From assembly GCF_001421965.1 (NCBI RefSeq), contig NZ_LMLP01000012.1:248805-312804 (forward strand): a stretch of DNA of 64,000 nt, read 5' to 3'. The DNA is from Sphingomonas sp. Leaf67. Its GTDB lineage: Bacteria; Pseudomonadota; Alphaproteobacteria; Sphingomonadales; Sphingomonadaceae. The notes beneath the pieces are model-generated. The model was not told the origin of the DNA and did no database searches. It was given only the letters and a program-made list of their open reading frames with translations. The translations under genes and the position numbers were made by a program. Positions 8,537-17,130 of this stretch are shown here, in pieces (positions within the stretch are counted from its first letter, which is position 1; the number at the start of each line of letters is the position of its first letter).

Positions 8537-8688
8537 ACGACCCGCCCACACCCGTTATCGCCAGCGTACCGCAATGGGTCGTGCGGCGTACCTGCGACGG
8601 CCCGCGCAACCGATATGCTTGCAAGTTGGTTTCGCTTTTGCGACGACGCGATGACCATGGCCGCCCGGCCATCCGTTCGAGGATTTCC

Positions 8689-9297
8689 ATGACGACGACT
8701 TCCAACGCCGCGACCCGACGGAAGCCGCGCGGCGTACCATCGCCGGCCGGCATTTTCCTGCGTGGGTTCGTGAAGCATCCGGTCATGGTCGGGTCGGTCA
8801 TCCCGTCGTCGAACCGCCTGATCCGCAAGATGCTCGGCCCGATCGACTGGGCGGCCGCCAAGGTCGTGGTCGAATATGGTCCCGGCGTCGGCACCTTCTG
8901 CCGTCCGATCCTGCAACGGCTCGCGCCCGACGCGCAGTTGATCGTCATCGATACAAACCCCGATTTCATCGACTACCTCAACGCGACGATCCTCGATTCG
9001 CGGTTTTCGGCGGTGCATGGATCGGCGGCGGACGTCGAACGGATCGTCGCCGATCATGGTCAGCCCCACGCCGATTACGTGCTGTCGGGCCTGCCGTTCT
9101 CTACGCTGCCGGCCGGGGTCGGGGACGAGATCGCCGCCGCGACGCAGGCGGTGCTGCGGCCCGGCGGGGCGTTTCTGGTCTATCAGTTCAATCCGCGCGT
9201 CCGCGATTTCCTCGACCGGCAATTCGCGCGGATCGATCACGACATGGAATGGTGGAACGTGCCGCCCGCCCAGCTTTGGTGGGCATGGAAGGACTGA
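8689..9297 (+). CDS. Class I SAM-dependent methyltransferase, phospholipid N-methyltransferase-like
   Basis: A 202-residue methyltransferase with the SAM-binding motif VEYGPGVGTF at residues 61-70, then an acidic loop (VIDTN). The LSGLPFSTLP segment and a basic, aromatic N-terminus are typical of the PmtA-like/COG3963 family, which methylates phosphatidylethanolamine. Similarity to rRNA adenine dimethylases means substrate assignment is uncertain. The start at 8689 has an AGGA ribosome site and a normal family N-terminus. It ends 39 bases before the type III polyketide synthase gene on the same strand, so it could belong to that operon and act on a lipid or polyketide. Confidence 0.75.
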   Translation: MTTTSNAATRRKPRGVPSPAGIFLRGFVKHPVMVGSVIPSSNRLIRKMLGPIDWAAAKVVVEYGPGVGTFCRPILQRLAPDAQLIVIDTNPDFIDYLNATILDSRFSAVHGSAADVERIVADHGQPHADYVLSGLPFSTLPAGVGDEIAAATQAVLRPGGAFLVYQFNPRVRDFLDRQFARIDHDMEWWNVPPAQLWWAWKD

Positions 9298-9336
9298 GCC
9301 CGTACCTGTTTGCGGCTTTGGCGCGTTGGGGATGCA

Positions 9337-10416
9337 ATGACTTCTACCGCCGCGCCCGTCGCCTGGATCAACGCGATCGCCACCGCGACGCCGGACCACG
9401 ATATCCATCACGCCTTTATCGAATGGGCGCGCGAGCGGCTGCCGCCGCGTGAGGCGCGGCTGTTCGACCGGATGGTCGAGCGGGCCGGCATCGGGCGGCG
9501 CTGGTCGGTGCTGCCGGTAGGCAGCGACGGCGGATCGCCGGTCGCGACGGGCGGCTTCTATGCCGATGCAATGCCGGGCACTGCCGCGCGGATGCGCATC
9601 TATGCCGACGCCGCCCCGGCGCTGGCGCTGTCGGCGATCGAACGTCTTGCTGCGCAGCATCCGCTAGAGGCAATCACCCATATCGTCGTGGCGAGCTGCA
9701 CCGGTTTCGTCGCGCCCGGTATCGATCAGATCATTGCCGCTCGGCTAGGTCTGCCCCCGGCGACCGAGCGGTTGCTGATCGGGTTCATGGGCTGTTACGC
9801 CGCCGTCGCGGCGCTGCGCAGCGCCCGCCATATCGTCCGATCCGAACCCGATGCACGCGTGCTGGTGGTCACCGTCGAACTGTCGACGCTGCACCTGCAA
9901 CCGGCGGTCAGCCTCGAACCGTTGCTCGCGATGCTGCAATTCGGCGACGGTGCGGCGGCGGCGTTGGTGACCCGCGATCCGACCGGCTTCGCGGTCGAGA
10001 CGCCATTTGCCGCCGCACTGCCCGATTCAGCCGAATTGATCCGCTGGGACATCACCGATGCCGGCTTCGCGATGCATCTGTCGGGTGAGGTGCCGGGCCG
10101 TATCGCCACCGCACTCACCGATCCCGGTTTTGCGGCAGCGGCGACCGGCGGTCGGTCGCTGACGCAAGTCGATGGCTGGGCGGTCCATGCGGGCGGGCGG
10201 TCGATCCTCGACGCCGTCGAACGCAGCCTGTCGCTGTCACCCGATGCCCTCAACGCTTCCCGCCACGTGCTGGCCGCGAATGGCAATATGTCGTCGGCGA
10301 CGCTGATGTTCGTGCTGGCGGAACTGCTGGCCGGGCCACCGGTCGCCGATGGCATCGCGCTCGCCTTCGGTCCCGGGCTTGCCGCCGAAGGGTTCGGCTT
10401 TCGGAGCGCCGCATGA
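9337..10416 (+). CDS. Type III polyketide synthase (chalcone/stilbene synthase family)
   Basis: A 359-residue homodimeric condensing enzyme that extends an acyl-CoA starter with malonyl-CoA and cyclises the chain to a resorcinol, pyrone or similar ring. The catalytic triad is visible: Cys121 in VVASCTGF, His284 in WAVHAGG, Asn317 in NGNMSSAT. The LQFGDGAAA loop near 201-209 is also conserved. The family is usually 350-390 residues, so this is full length. ATG 9337 follows a GGGG ribosome site. Its stop overlaps the next methyltransferase start (ATGA, 10413-10416), showing tight coupling. The starter is unknown; sphingomonads lack an obvious phenylpropanoid supply, so a fatty acyl-CoA is most plausible. 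Confidence 0.9.
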   Translation: MTSTAAPVAWINAIATATPDHDIHHAFIEWARERLPPREARLFDRMVERAGIGRRWSVLPVGSDGGSPVATGGFYADAMPGTAARMRIYADAAPALALSAIERLAAQHPLEAITHIVVASCTGFVAPGIDQIIAARLGLPPATERLLIGFMGCYAAVAALRSARHIVRSEPDARVLVVTVELSTLHLQPAVSLEPLLAMLQFGDGAAAALVTRDPTGFAVETPFAAALPDSAELIRWDITDAGFAMHLSGEVPGRIATALTDPGFAAAATGGRSLTQVDGWAVHAGGRSILDAVERSLSLSPDALNASRHVLAANGNMSSATLMFVLAELLAGPPVADGIALAFGPGLAAEGFGFRSAA

Positions 10417-11099
10417 GCTTCGCCCGCGTCTATGCCGAGGAGGCGATGGACGATCCTGCGCTCGATCCGGCGGTCTATGCCACGGTTCTGCGCGATCTGG
10501 CGCGGGTAAACCGGGTGACGATGGCGGCGCGACCGACGCTCGCCTTCCTGTCGGGCATCGCGGGGCGTGGCGATCGGCTGAAACTGCTCGATGTCGGCTA
10601 TGGCGACGGCGACATGCTGCGCCGCATCGCGCGCTGGGCGGCGGCGAGGGGCGTCAAGGCCGAGTTGGTCGGCATCGACCTGAATCCGCGCAGCGAAACC
10701 ATCGCGCGCGCCGATACGCCCGCCGATCTGGCCGTAACCTACCGCACCGGCGATTATGCCGATCTGGCGGGGCAGGGCTGGGACGTGATCGTCTCCAGCC
10801 TCGTCGCGCATCACATGACCCATGGCCAGCTGGTCGCGTTCCTGCGCTTCATGGAAGCGGAGGCGGCGCGCGGCTGGTTCGTCAACGACCTGCACCGCCA
10901 TCGCTTCGCCCATCGCGGCTATCCGTTGCTGGCGACGCTGATGCGCTGGCATCCGATCGTGCGTGCCGACGGGACGCTGTCGATCGCGCGTTCCTATCGA
11001 CCGGCCGAGTGGTCGCCGATCCTTGCCGAAGCAGGGATTGCGGACGCGCGGGCGCGGCGGCATTTTCCGTTCCGGCTATGCGTCGAACGTCGGCGCTGA
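10413..11099 (+). CDS. SAM-dependent methyltransferase in the polyketide operon
   Basis: A 228-residue class I methyltransferase with a SAM-binding motif LLDVGYGDGDM near residues 57-67 and a following GIDLNP acidic strand. It overlaps the polyketide synthase by four bases and the FAD oxidoreductase by 22, so the three products are probably made together and act on one substrate. By analogy with the Streptomyces srsABC genes (alkylresorcinol synthase, methyltransferase, flavoprotein hydroxylase), it may methylate the resorcinol-type product. The SrsB enzyme itself is from a different, membrane methyltransferase family, so this is analogy of pathway, not homology. Confidence 0.8.
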   Translation: MSFARVYAEEAMDDPALDPAVYATVLRDLARVNRVTMAARPTLAFLSGIAGRGDRLKLLDVGYGDGDMLRRIARWAAARGVKAELVGIDLNPRSETIARADTPADLAVTYRTGDYADLAGQGWDVIVSSLVAHHMTHGQLVAFLRFMEAEAARGWFVNDLHRHRFAHRGYPLLATLMRWHPIVRADGTLSIARSYRPAEWSPILAEAGIADARARRHFPFRLCVERRR

Positions 11100-12175
11100 T
11101 CGCGGGCGGCGGCCCGGCCGGCGCGGTCGCGGCGCTGCTGCTGGCGCGGCACGGCGCGGCACCGGTCTTGCTGGAACGATCGCGCGGCACGCCCGACGCG
11201 CTGTGCGGCGGGTTCCTGTCGTGGCGAACGCTGGAGTCGCTTCGCCAGGTCGGTGTCGAACCGGATGGCCATGTCGTGCGACGTGTGGTGCTGTTCGCGG
11301 GCGGCGGCCGGTCCGAATCCCCCTTGCCCGCGCCCGCGATCGGCCTGTCACGGCGACGGCTCGACGCGCTGCTGCTCGAAGCGGCGCAGGCGGCGGGGGC
11401 GGGGGTCGAGCGCGGCATGACGATCCGCTCGGCCGAGAGACGCACGCTGCACACCGGCGACGGGGCGGACGTTGCCGGCCAGACGCTGTTCCTCGCCACC
11501 GGCAAGCATGACCTGCGCGGGGCGATGCGCGATGCCGATCCCGGTGCCGATCCGACGATGGGGGTACGCGTCCGGTTGGGACCGCATCCGGCGCTGACCC
11601 GGATGGTCGGCGATGCGATCGAACTGCACGCCTTTGCCGGCGGCTATGGCGGGCTGGTCGCGCAGGAGGATGGCAGCGCCAATCTGTGCATGGCGCTGCG
11701 CCGGTCGCGGCTGCGAGCGGCGGGCGATCTGCCGTCGCTGCTGCGGGTGCTGGCGGACGAATGTCCGGCGCTGGGCGAGCGGCTGGCCTATCTCGGCGAA
11801 ACTCCGGCGATCGATGCGGTCGCCAACGTCCCCTATGGCTGGCGCGCGCGCGCGACCGAAACGGGCGTCTATCGGCTGGGCGATCAGGCGGGGGTGATCC
11901 CTTCGCTCGCCGGCGAAGGCATGGGGATTGCCATCGCCAGCGCGATCCGCGCAGTGGCGGCGTGGCAGCGTCAGGGCGCGGGCGGCGCGATCGGCTATCA
12001 GCGCGATCTGGCCCGTGCGCTCCGCCGTCCGATCCTGCTGGCGGGGTTGCTCAGGACGCTGGCCGAGAACCGACGGGGCAGTGCGCTGTTACTGGCCGGC
12101 GGGCGGGTGCCATGGCTGGTTGGCCGGGCGGCGGCATGGACCCGGGTCGATCAGATGCCGGCATACCAGTCGTAA
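11078..12175 (+). CDS. FAD-dependent oxidoreductase/monooxygenase of the polyketide operon
   Basis: A 365-residue flavoprotein. The FAD dinucleotide-binding motif GGGPAG is at residues 10-15, followed by the beta-strand acid in LLER. The second FAD motif, GDQAG followed by IPSLAGEGMGIA, is near residue 270. The shape resembles geranylgeranyl-reductase/aromatic hydroxylase-type flavoproteins. The ATG at 11078 lies inside the methyltransferase gene; the frame is open further upstream but without similarity. Likely role: hydroxylation or oxidation of the polyketide ring to a quinone-like product. Its 3' end overlaps the convergent molybdoenzyme gene by 25 bases. Confidence 0.82.
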   Translation: MRRTSALIAGGGPAGAVAALLLARHGAAPVLLERSRGTPDALCGGFLSWRTLESLRQVGVEPDGHVVRRVVLFAGGGRSESPLPAPAIGLSRRRLDALLLEAAQAAGAGVERGMTIRSAERRTLHTGDGADVAGQTLFLATGKHDLRGAMRDADPGADPTMGVRVRLGPHPALTRMVGDAIELHAFAGGYGGLVAQEDGSANLCMALRRSRLRAAGDLPSLLRVLADECPALGERLAYLGETPAIDAVANVPYGWRARATETGVYRLGDQAGVIPSLAGEGMGIAIASAIRAVAAWQRQGAGGAIGYQRDLARALRRPILLAGLLRTLAENRRGSALLLAGGRVPWLVGRAAAWTRVDQMPAYQS

Positions 12176-12903
12176 CCGGCGACATCCTCCCAGAACCCGC
12201 CCTTGCCGCCGGCAAGTCCGGTTAGCGAGGCGACCGCCTCGATCCGCTCGACATATTTGGCGTGTTTATAGCCCAGTTGCCGCTCGACCCGCAGCCGTAG
12301 CGGCGCACCGTTCGGCACGCCCAGCAACCGGTCGTTGAGCGCCCATGCCAATATCGTCTGCGGATGAAACGCGTCGATCAGGTCGATCGACTCGTAATAG
12401 CGCCGCCCGCCGATCGCATCGGCACAGTGGAACACCAGATAGCGGGCGTTGGGCCGCAATCCCGCGAGGTCGAGGATGCGCGACAGCCGCGGCCCGGTCC
12501 ATTTGCCGATCGCGCTCCACCCCTCGACGCAATCGTGCCGCGTGATCTGCTGGCGCGACGGCATCGACCGGATCTGGTCGAGGCGGAGCGACAAGGGGCG
12601 CGCAACCAACCCGTCGACCGTCACCCGCCAATCGGCGAAGCGGTTGGCGACATGGGCGGTATAGTCGGGCGTGTTCGGATTGTTGGTCCCGTTGGCACGA
12701 AAGACCGGCGAACGCTGATCGGGCCGATATTCGACCGCCAGCGCGTCGCGCGCGGTGATCGCGCGTTGCAGCCCGCGATGCGCGACCTCCGCCCCGCCGA
12801 GCAGCTCCTGCGCTGCCGGAAACTGTGCCACCCGGTCGCACGCCGCGACCAGTCCGCCGGCACCGACCACCAGCGCCGATCGCCGCGACAAGATCCGGCT
12901 CAT
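12151..12903 (-). CDS. Sulfite-oxidase-type molybdopterin-dependent oxidoreductase, Tat-exported
   Basis: A 250-residue periplasmic molybdenum enzyme. The sulfite-oxidase-fold molybdopterin domain is recognised by the Mo-ligating cysteine in TRHDCVEGW (Cys125) and the C-terminal KHAKYVERIE segment. The N-terminus carries a twin-arginine element (SRRSAL, 6-11), a hydrophobic stretch and a lipobox LVAAC with Cys22, so it may be a Tat-exported lipoprotein; Asp at +2 would favour inner-membrane retention. Its ATG overlaps the stop of the cytochrome b gene (ATGA at 12900-12903), so the two form an electron-transfer pair. The substrate is unknown. Confidence 0.85.
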   Translation of the reverse strand: MSRILSRRSALVVGAGGLVAACDRVAQFPAAQELLGGAEVAHRGLQRAITARDALAVEYRPDQRSPVFRANGTNNPNTPDYTAHVANRFADWRVTVDGLVARPLSLRLDQIRSMPSRQQITRHDCVEGWSAIGKWTGPRLSRILDLAGLRPNARYLVFHCADAIGGRRYYESIDLIDAFHPQTILAWALNDRLLGVPNGAPLRLRVERQLGYKHAKYVERIEAVASLTGLAGGKGGFWEDVAGYDWYAGI

Positions 12904-13589
12904 TCGGGCACCCGCCAGCGACCGGTGACCATCGAACGCACCTCGTTCACCGCTCCGGCCAGGATCACCAGCACCAGATGGACGATGACGAACAGGGTGA
13001 TGCCGCTGGCGGCGAGGAAATGGATCGACCGCGCCGATTGCCGCCCGCCGAGCAGCTCCAGCAGCCACGGGAACGCCGCGTTCAGCCCCGGCGACATCGC
13101 GATGCCGGTCACGATCGCCAGCGGCAACAGGCCGAAGATCACCAGCACATAGCTCAGTTTCTGCAGTACGTTGTAGTCGCCCGGCGCTTGCGGATCATGG
13201 AAGCGGAACGCCAGATGCGCGCGGATATCGGCAGCCACATGCCGCCGCGACAACTCGCCCCGCCGGATCGCCAGGTCGCGCTGGAAATGGCGGTTGATCA
13301 GGCTGACGATCATATAGGCCAGCAACCCGAAACCCAGCACCAGCGCAAAGGTCAGGTGCCAGTTGCGGGCCAGCGCCAGATTATAGGTCTGCGGAATCGT
13401 CACCCATCCCGGAAACCGGTCGAAGGTCAGCCAGGCCGCATCGAAATTCGCGCCATAGCGTCCCCAATAGAGCCGGGGATGGGCGTTCAGGATCATCAGC
13501 CCGCTGCCGATCAGGATGATGACCGCCACCGCATTGACCCAATGCCATAGTCGCGTGGCCAGCCGGTGGCGATAGATCGAACGCGTCAT
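12900..13589 (-). CDS. Cytochrome b561-type membrane subunit
   Basis: A 229-residue integral membrane protein with about four hydrophobic helices (near 16-34, 78-97, 140-165 and 195-215) and histidines placed to bind haem (WHW at 15-17, NWHL and VIVHLVLV). It resembles the cytochrome b subunits of hydrogenase, formate dehydrogenase or thiosulfate reductase complexes. It is cotranscribed with the overlapping molybdopterin enzyme and most likely passes that enzyme's electrons to or from the quinone pool. This differs from MsrQ, the usual partner of the related MsrP enzyme. Confidence 0.85.
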   Translation of the reverse strand: MTRSIYRHRLATRLWHWVNAVAVIILIGSGLMILNAHPRLYWGRYGANFDAAWLTFDRFPGWVTIPQTYNLALARNWHLTFALVLGFGLLAYMIVSLINRHFQRDLAIRRGELSRRHVAADIRAHLAFRFHDPQAPGDYNVLQKLSYVLVIFGLLPLAIVTGIAMSPGLNAAFPWLLELLGGRQSARSIHFLAASGITLFVIVHLVLVILAGAVNEVRSMVTGRWRVPE

Positions 13590-13667
13590 ACCCTTGATCT
13601 AGGCCGGATCGCGGCAATTGCGAAGCATGGTTGCGCCATCGGTGCGGATCGTGCGTTGGGGGCGGAC

Positions 13668-14273
13668 ATGACCGATTTCCATTCCTATGCGCCGGCCAAG
13701 GGCCACCGCCTGCCGCACGATCCGTTCAACGCGATCATCGCGCCGCGTCCGATCGGCTGGATCGCCAGCATGTCGGCGGCGGGGAAACGCAATCTTGCGC
13801 CCTACAGTTTCTTCAACGCCTTCAACTATCACCCGCCGATCATCGGCTTCGCATCGACCGGGGCCAAGGACACGCTCGCCAACGTCCGTGCGACGGGCGA
13901 GTTCGTCTGGAACCTCGCGACGCGGGCACAGGCGGAGGCGATGAACGCGACGTCGGCAATGACCGAAGCCGACGAATTCACGCTCGCCGGGCTGGATATG
14001 CTGCCCTCGACGCGGGTCGCCCCGCCGCGCGTCGCCGGATCGCCGGTCCAGTTCGAATGCCGATCGACCCAGATCATCCGCTTGACCGACCATGTGGGCG
14101 GTGAGATCGATACGTGGCTGGTGCTCGGCGAAGTGGTGCAGGTCCATATCGACCCGGCGCTGCTGGAGGACGGCATCTATCGCACCGAACGCGCGCACCC
14201 GATCCTGCGCGGCGGCGGGGCAGGGGACTACTTCGAACCCGGCGAACGCTTCGACATGCGCCGGCCGCGCTGA
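13668..14273 (+). CDS. Flavin reductase-like FMN-binding split-barrel protein
   Basis: A 201-residue protein of the flavin-reductase-like domain family. The FMN-binding region is seen as the N-terminal FNAIIAPRPIGWIAS (about 19-33), then LAPYSFFNAFNYHPP. It probably reduces or binds FMN for a partner enzyme or works directly as an oxidoreductase. The start at 13668 has a GGGGGCGG ribosome site; the open frame to 13566 is not family-like. It stands alone, divergent from the cytochrome b gene with a 78-base gap and convergent with the TSUP gene. Confidence 0.85.
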   Translation: MTDFHSYAPAKGHRLPHDPFNAIIAPRPIGWIASMSAAGKRNLAPYSFFNAFNYHPPIIGFASTGAKDTLANVRATGEFVWNLATRAQAEAMNATSAMTEADEFTLAGLDMLPSTRVAPPRVAGSPVQFECRSTQIIRLTDHVGGEIDTWLVLGEVVQVHIDPALLEDGIYRTERAHPILRGGGAGDYFEPGERFDMRRPR

Positions 14274-14276
14274 CGT

Positions 14277-15035
14277 TCAGCCATAGGCGCGGACGAAGAA
14301 CGCCACCGTCACGCTGAACGTCACCAACAGGGTCCACGCCCGCACCTGGCCCGGCGTCAGCGTCACCCCCAGCTTCGCGCCCAGCCAGCCACCGAAGATC
14401 CCGCCCAGCAGCATCGGCACGCACGCCGCCCATGCGACCATGCCGCACAGGATGAACACGATCGCCGCCGCGCTGTTGGCGGTGGCCAGCATCAACGTGC
14501 GCGGCGCCGCCATCGATTTGGGATCGGTCCCGGCCAGCAGGCCATAGGTCGCGGTGACCATCATGCCGACCCCGCCGCCGAAATAGCCGCCATAGATGCC
14601 GAGCAGCACCTGCGCGACGACCAGCGTCGCCGGACCGATCGTGACCCGGTCGTGCAGCCACACCGCCGCCCGCTTGCCCAGCGCAATGGCAAGGAACGCG
14701 ACCAGCAACAGCCACGGCACGATGACGTCGAACAGGTCGCTGGGTGTCCATACCAGCAACAGGCTGCCGACCAGTCCCGATACGAAGGTGATGGCGGCCA
14801 GCAACCGGATCGGCAGTCCGCCCAGCGGCCCCAGTCCCCGGCGATACGCCCATGCGCTGGCGATCGCCCCCGGCTGCAACGCTACGTTCGACGTCGCATT
14901 GGCGATCGATCCCGGCAGCCCCAGCGCGATCAGCGCCGGCATCGTCGCGAACGTGCCGCCACCGGCCAGCGCGTTCATCACGCCGCCGACCATGCCGGCA
15001 CCGGCGGCGAGACCAAGGGAAACGGGATCGATCAT
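14277..15035 (-). CDS. TauE/SafE-type (TSUP) membrane transporter
   Basis: A 252-residue membrane protein with 7-8 hydrophobic helices. The two internal repeats typical of the TSUP family are visible: AGGGTFATMPAL near residue 30 and GIYGGYFGGGVG near residue 150. Family members export or import sulfite, sulfonates or other organosulfur anions. The presence of a sulfite-oxidase-type enzyme 1.4 kb away is suggestive, but this gene is not in its operon. I chose ATG 15035; a TTG in frame at 15053 would add six residues. Confidence 0.88.
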   Translation of the reverse strand: MIDPVSLGLAAGAGMVGGVMNALAGGGTFATMPALIALGLPGSIANATSNVALQPGAIASAWAYRRGLGPLGGLPIRLLAAITFVSGLVGSLLLVWTPSDLFDVIVPWLLLVAFLAIALGKRAAVWLHDRVTIGPATLVVAQVLLGIYGGYFGGGVGMMVTATYGLLAGTDPKSMAAPRTLMLATANSAAAIVFILCGMVAWAACVPMLLGGIFGGWLGAKLGVTLTPGQVRAWTLLVTFSVTVAFFVRAYG

Positions 15036-15122
15036 CGCGCCGCTAGAGCGCAAGCACCGCCGGCTGTCGAGGCTGTTTCTGGACCGAGCAGCTATGCTCG
15101 CGACCCCCCACTACCCGCCAGA

Positions 15123-15136
15123 TGAACGTTCGTTCA
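15123..15136. promoter_or_regulatory. Possible operator TGAACG-N2-CGTTCA
   Basis: Six-base arms TGAACG (15123-15128) and CGTTCA (15131-15136) form an inverted repeat with a two-base centre. It lies in the divergent space between the TSUP gene and the HdeA-like gene, where a dimeric repressor could bind. Only the symmetry supports it. Confidence 0.3.
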
Positions 15137-15254
15137 GCGTATACGAGGAAACATCATACCCTTGTATGAAAGCTTCGTAATTTCGGACCGGTTTGGAAAC
15201 AAACCGCGGATTTGTGCGATTTTCGTGAGCCACATACGGAAAGGAGATGGCATC

Positions 15255-15635
15255 ATGAAGAAGGTTCTTTTGGCAGTCGTCGCAGCTTCCACCCTCGCCA
15301 CCGGCGGCATCGCCGTGGCGCAGCAGGCCAAGAAGCCGTGGGTCACCGAAGCCGCCGAGGTACCCGGCCGTGCCGGGACCGAACGCACTGTCGCCGTCAT
15401 CAAGAGCGGCAAGAATCTTGAAACCGTAAGCTGCCTCGACTTCAACGCGCTCGATGAGAACTTCAAGCCGGAAGCGATCCGCTACGCCGCCAACTATGGT
15501 CCGAAGGGCAAGCCGCACCCGACGCTGACTGTCAGCGGTATCGAATCGATCCGCCCGGCAGTGGTGGCCCACTGCGAGGCGCGTCCGGGCAACCATTTCG
15601 TCCAGTCGGTCCATGCCGCATTGAAAAACCACTGA
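15255..15635 (+). CDS. HdeA-like periplasmic protein
   Basis: A 126-residue secreted protein. A signal peptide is clear (MKK, hydrophobic core, cut near AVA-QQ at 22-23). The mature part has two cysteines, Cys60 and Cys107, in the pattern VSCLDFNALDENFKPEAI ... ARPGNHF, which resembles the HdeA/HdeB acid-stress chaperone family with its single disulfide. HdeA-like function (acid-activated periplasmic chaperone) is inferred from this pattern only. The start is fixed by AAGGAG at 15241-15246. The gene is monocistronic and the upstream region is lower in GC than its surroundings. Confidence 0.7.
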   Translation: MKKVLLAVVAASTLATGGIAVAQQAKKPWVTEAAEVPGRAGTERTVAVIKSGKNLETVSCLDFNALDENFKPEAIRYAANYGPKGKPHPTLTVSGIESIRPAVVAHCEARPGNHFVQSVHAALKNH

Positions 15636-15645
15636 TCCTTCGCGA

Positions 15646-15678
15646 CCCGGACGACATCGGTTGTCCGGGCCGGCTTTT
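15646..15678 (+). terminator. Terminator-like hairpin after the HdeA-like gene
   Basis: CCCGGACGAC (15646-15655) pairs with GTTGTCCGGG (15660-15669) through a four-base loop, one pair being G-T. It is followed by CCGGC and only four Ts (15675-15678). A weak or bifunctional terminator between this gene and the convergent rlmN. Confidence 0.55.
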
Positions 15679-15686
15679 GCCGAACG

Positions 15687-16895
15687 TCAGTTCGCGATCG
15701 CCACTGCGTCCGCCGCCTCACGGTCGCGTTCGGCGCGGCTCTTCTTTTCCGCCGCCGTCTTCAGCTGGCCACAGGCCGCACCGATATCCTGCCCGCGGGT
15801 CCGGCGGACGGGGGCGGAGATGCCGCCTTCGAACACGATGTCGCTGAACGCGCGGATGCGCTCGGGCGTCGAACATTCGTAGACGGTGCCCGGCCATGGG
15901 TTGAACGGGATCAGGTTCACCTTGGCCGGCAACTGGTACTTGCGCAGCAACCGCACCAGTTCGCGGGCATCGTCGTCGCTGTCGTTCTTGTCCTTCAGCA
16001 TCACATATTCGAACGTGATGCGCCGGGCATTGTTGGCGCCGGGATAGTCGGCGCAGGCCTGCAACAATTCCTCGATGCCGTATTTGCGATTGAGCGGCAC
16101 GATCTCGTCGCGCACTTCCTTGGTCACCGCGTGCAGCGATACGGCAAGGTTCACGCCGATCTCCGCCCCCGCGCGCGCCATCATCGGCACCACGCCCGAC
16201 GTGCTGAGCGTGATCCGCCGCTTGCTGAGCGCAAGGCCGTCGCCGTCCATCACCACGCTCAGTGCATCGCGGACCGCATCGAAATTATACAGCGGTTCGC
16301 CCATGCCCATCATCACGATGTTGGTCAGCATCCGCCCTTCGGGCTGGCTCGGCCATTCGCCCAGCGCGTCGCGCGCCAGCATCACCTGTCCGACGATCTC
16401 GCCCGGCGTCAGGTTGCGCACCAGTCGCATCGTGCCGGTGTGGCAGAAGGTGCAGTTGAGCGTACAGCCGACCTGGCTCGACACGCACAGCGTCCCCCGA
16501 TCGGCGTCGGGGATGAACACCATCTCGTAATCCTGCCCGTCGGGCGAGGTCAGCAGCCATTTGCGCGTGCCGTCGTTCGACACCTGCGCTTCCTTCACAT
16601 CGGGGCGACCGATGACGAAGTGCTTTTCCAGCGTCGGGTGCTGCGCCTTGGCGATCTCGGTCATCGCCGAAAATGCGGTCGCGCCGCGATTGTAGATCCA
16701 GTGCCAAATCTGTTTCGCGCGCAGCTTGGCCTGTTTGGCGTCGAACCCGGCGGCTTCGAGCGCGGCGCGGATTTCCGGTTTGGACAGGCCGACCAGATCG
16801 GTCCGGCCATCGGGACGCGGGGCCAGCGGCCGCGGAACGGGCACGGGGTCGACATGGCCGGGAATCGGCATGGGGGGCGACGAGACTGTCAGCAT
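15687..16895 (-). CDS. rlmN: Dual-specificity RNA methyltransferase RlmN
   Basis: Radical-SAM enzyme that methylates C2 of adenine 2503 in 23S rRNA and adenine 37 in some tRNAs. The 402-residue protein has the iron-sulfur motif C144-x3-C148-x2-C151 (GCTLNCTFC), the RlmN QVGC and MGMGEPL segments, and the C-terminal GACGQL cysteine that carries the methyl intermediate. The start is uncertain: ATG 16895 is used here, while ATG 16871 and GTG 16931 are in frame and none has a clear ribosome site. It stands alone. Confidence 0.95.
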   Translation of the reverse strand: MLTVSSPPMPIPGHVDPVPVPRPLAPRPDGRTDLVGLSKPEIRAALEAAGFDAKQAKLRAKQIWHWIYNRGATAFSAMTEIAKAQHPTLEKHFVIGRPDVKEAQVSNDGTRKWLLTSPDGQDYEMVFIPDADRGTLCVSSQVGCTLNCTFCHTGTMRLVRNLTPGEIVGQVMLARDALGEWPSQPEGRMLTNIVMMGMGEPLYNFDAVRDALSVVMDGDGLALSKRRITLSTSGVVPMMARAGAEIGVNLAVSLHAVTKEVRDEIVPLNRKYGIEELLQACADYPGANNARRITFEYVMLKDKNDSDDDARELVRLLRKYQLPAKVNLIPFNPWPGTVYECSTPERIRAFSDIVFEGGISAPVRRTRGQDIGAACGQLKTAAEKKSRAERDREAADAVAIAN

Positions 16896-17017
16896 CGGTG
16901 GGATATAGCCGATTTGCGGCAGGATTTCCACTGGCGGCTACGAACCGCCCTACTGGCCGCCATCCCCAAGCTGGCGATGTCCTGCGCGACCGCTCTTTCG
17001 TGTGTCAGCCGACACCG

Positions 17018-17110
17018 TCATCCCCGCGCAGGCGGGGATCCATAAACGCAGCGGCGGCGATTCTGCCATGGACGCCGGCGGCAATGGCTTCCCGCCTTCG
17101 CGGGAATGAC
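17018..17110. repeat. Family D palindromic repeat
   Basis: Two hairpin arms, GTCATCCCCGCGCAGGCGGG at the left and a TTCCCGCCTTCGCGGGAATG-type arm at the right, of the same kind as at 4795-5015. It fills most of the gap between rlmN and the IalB-like gene. Confidence 0.75.
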
Positions 17111-17130
17111 GAAGGACGCGGTCGAATATC

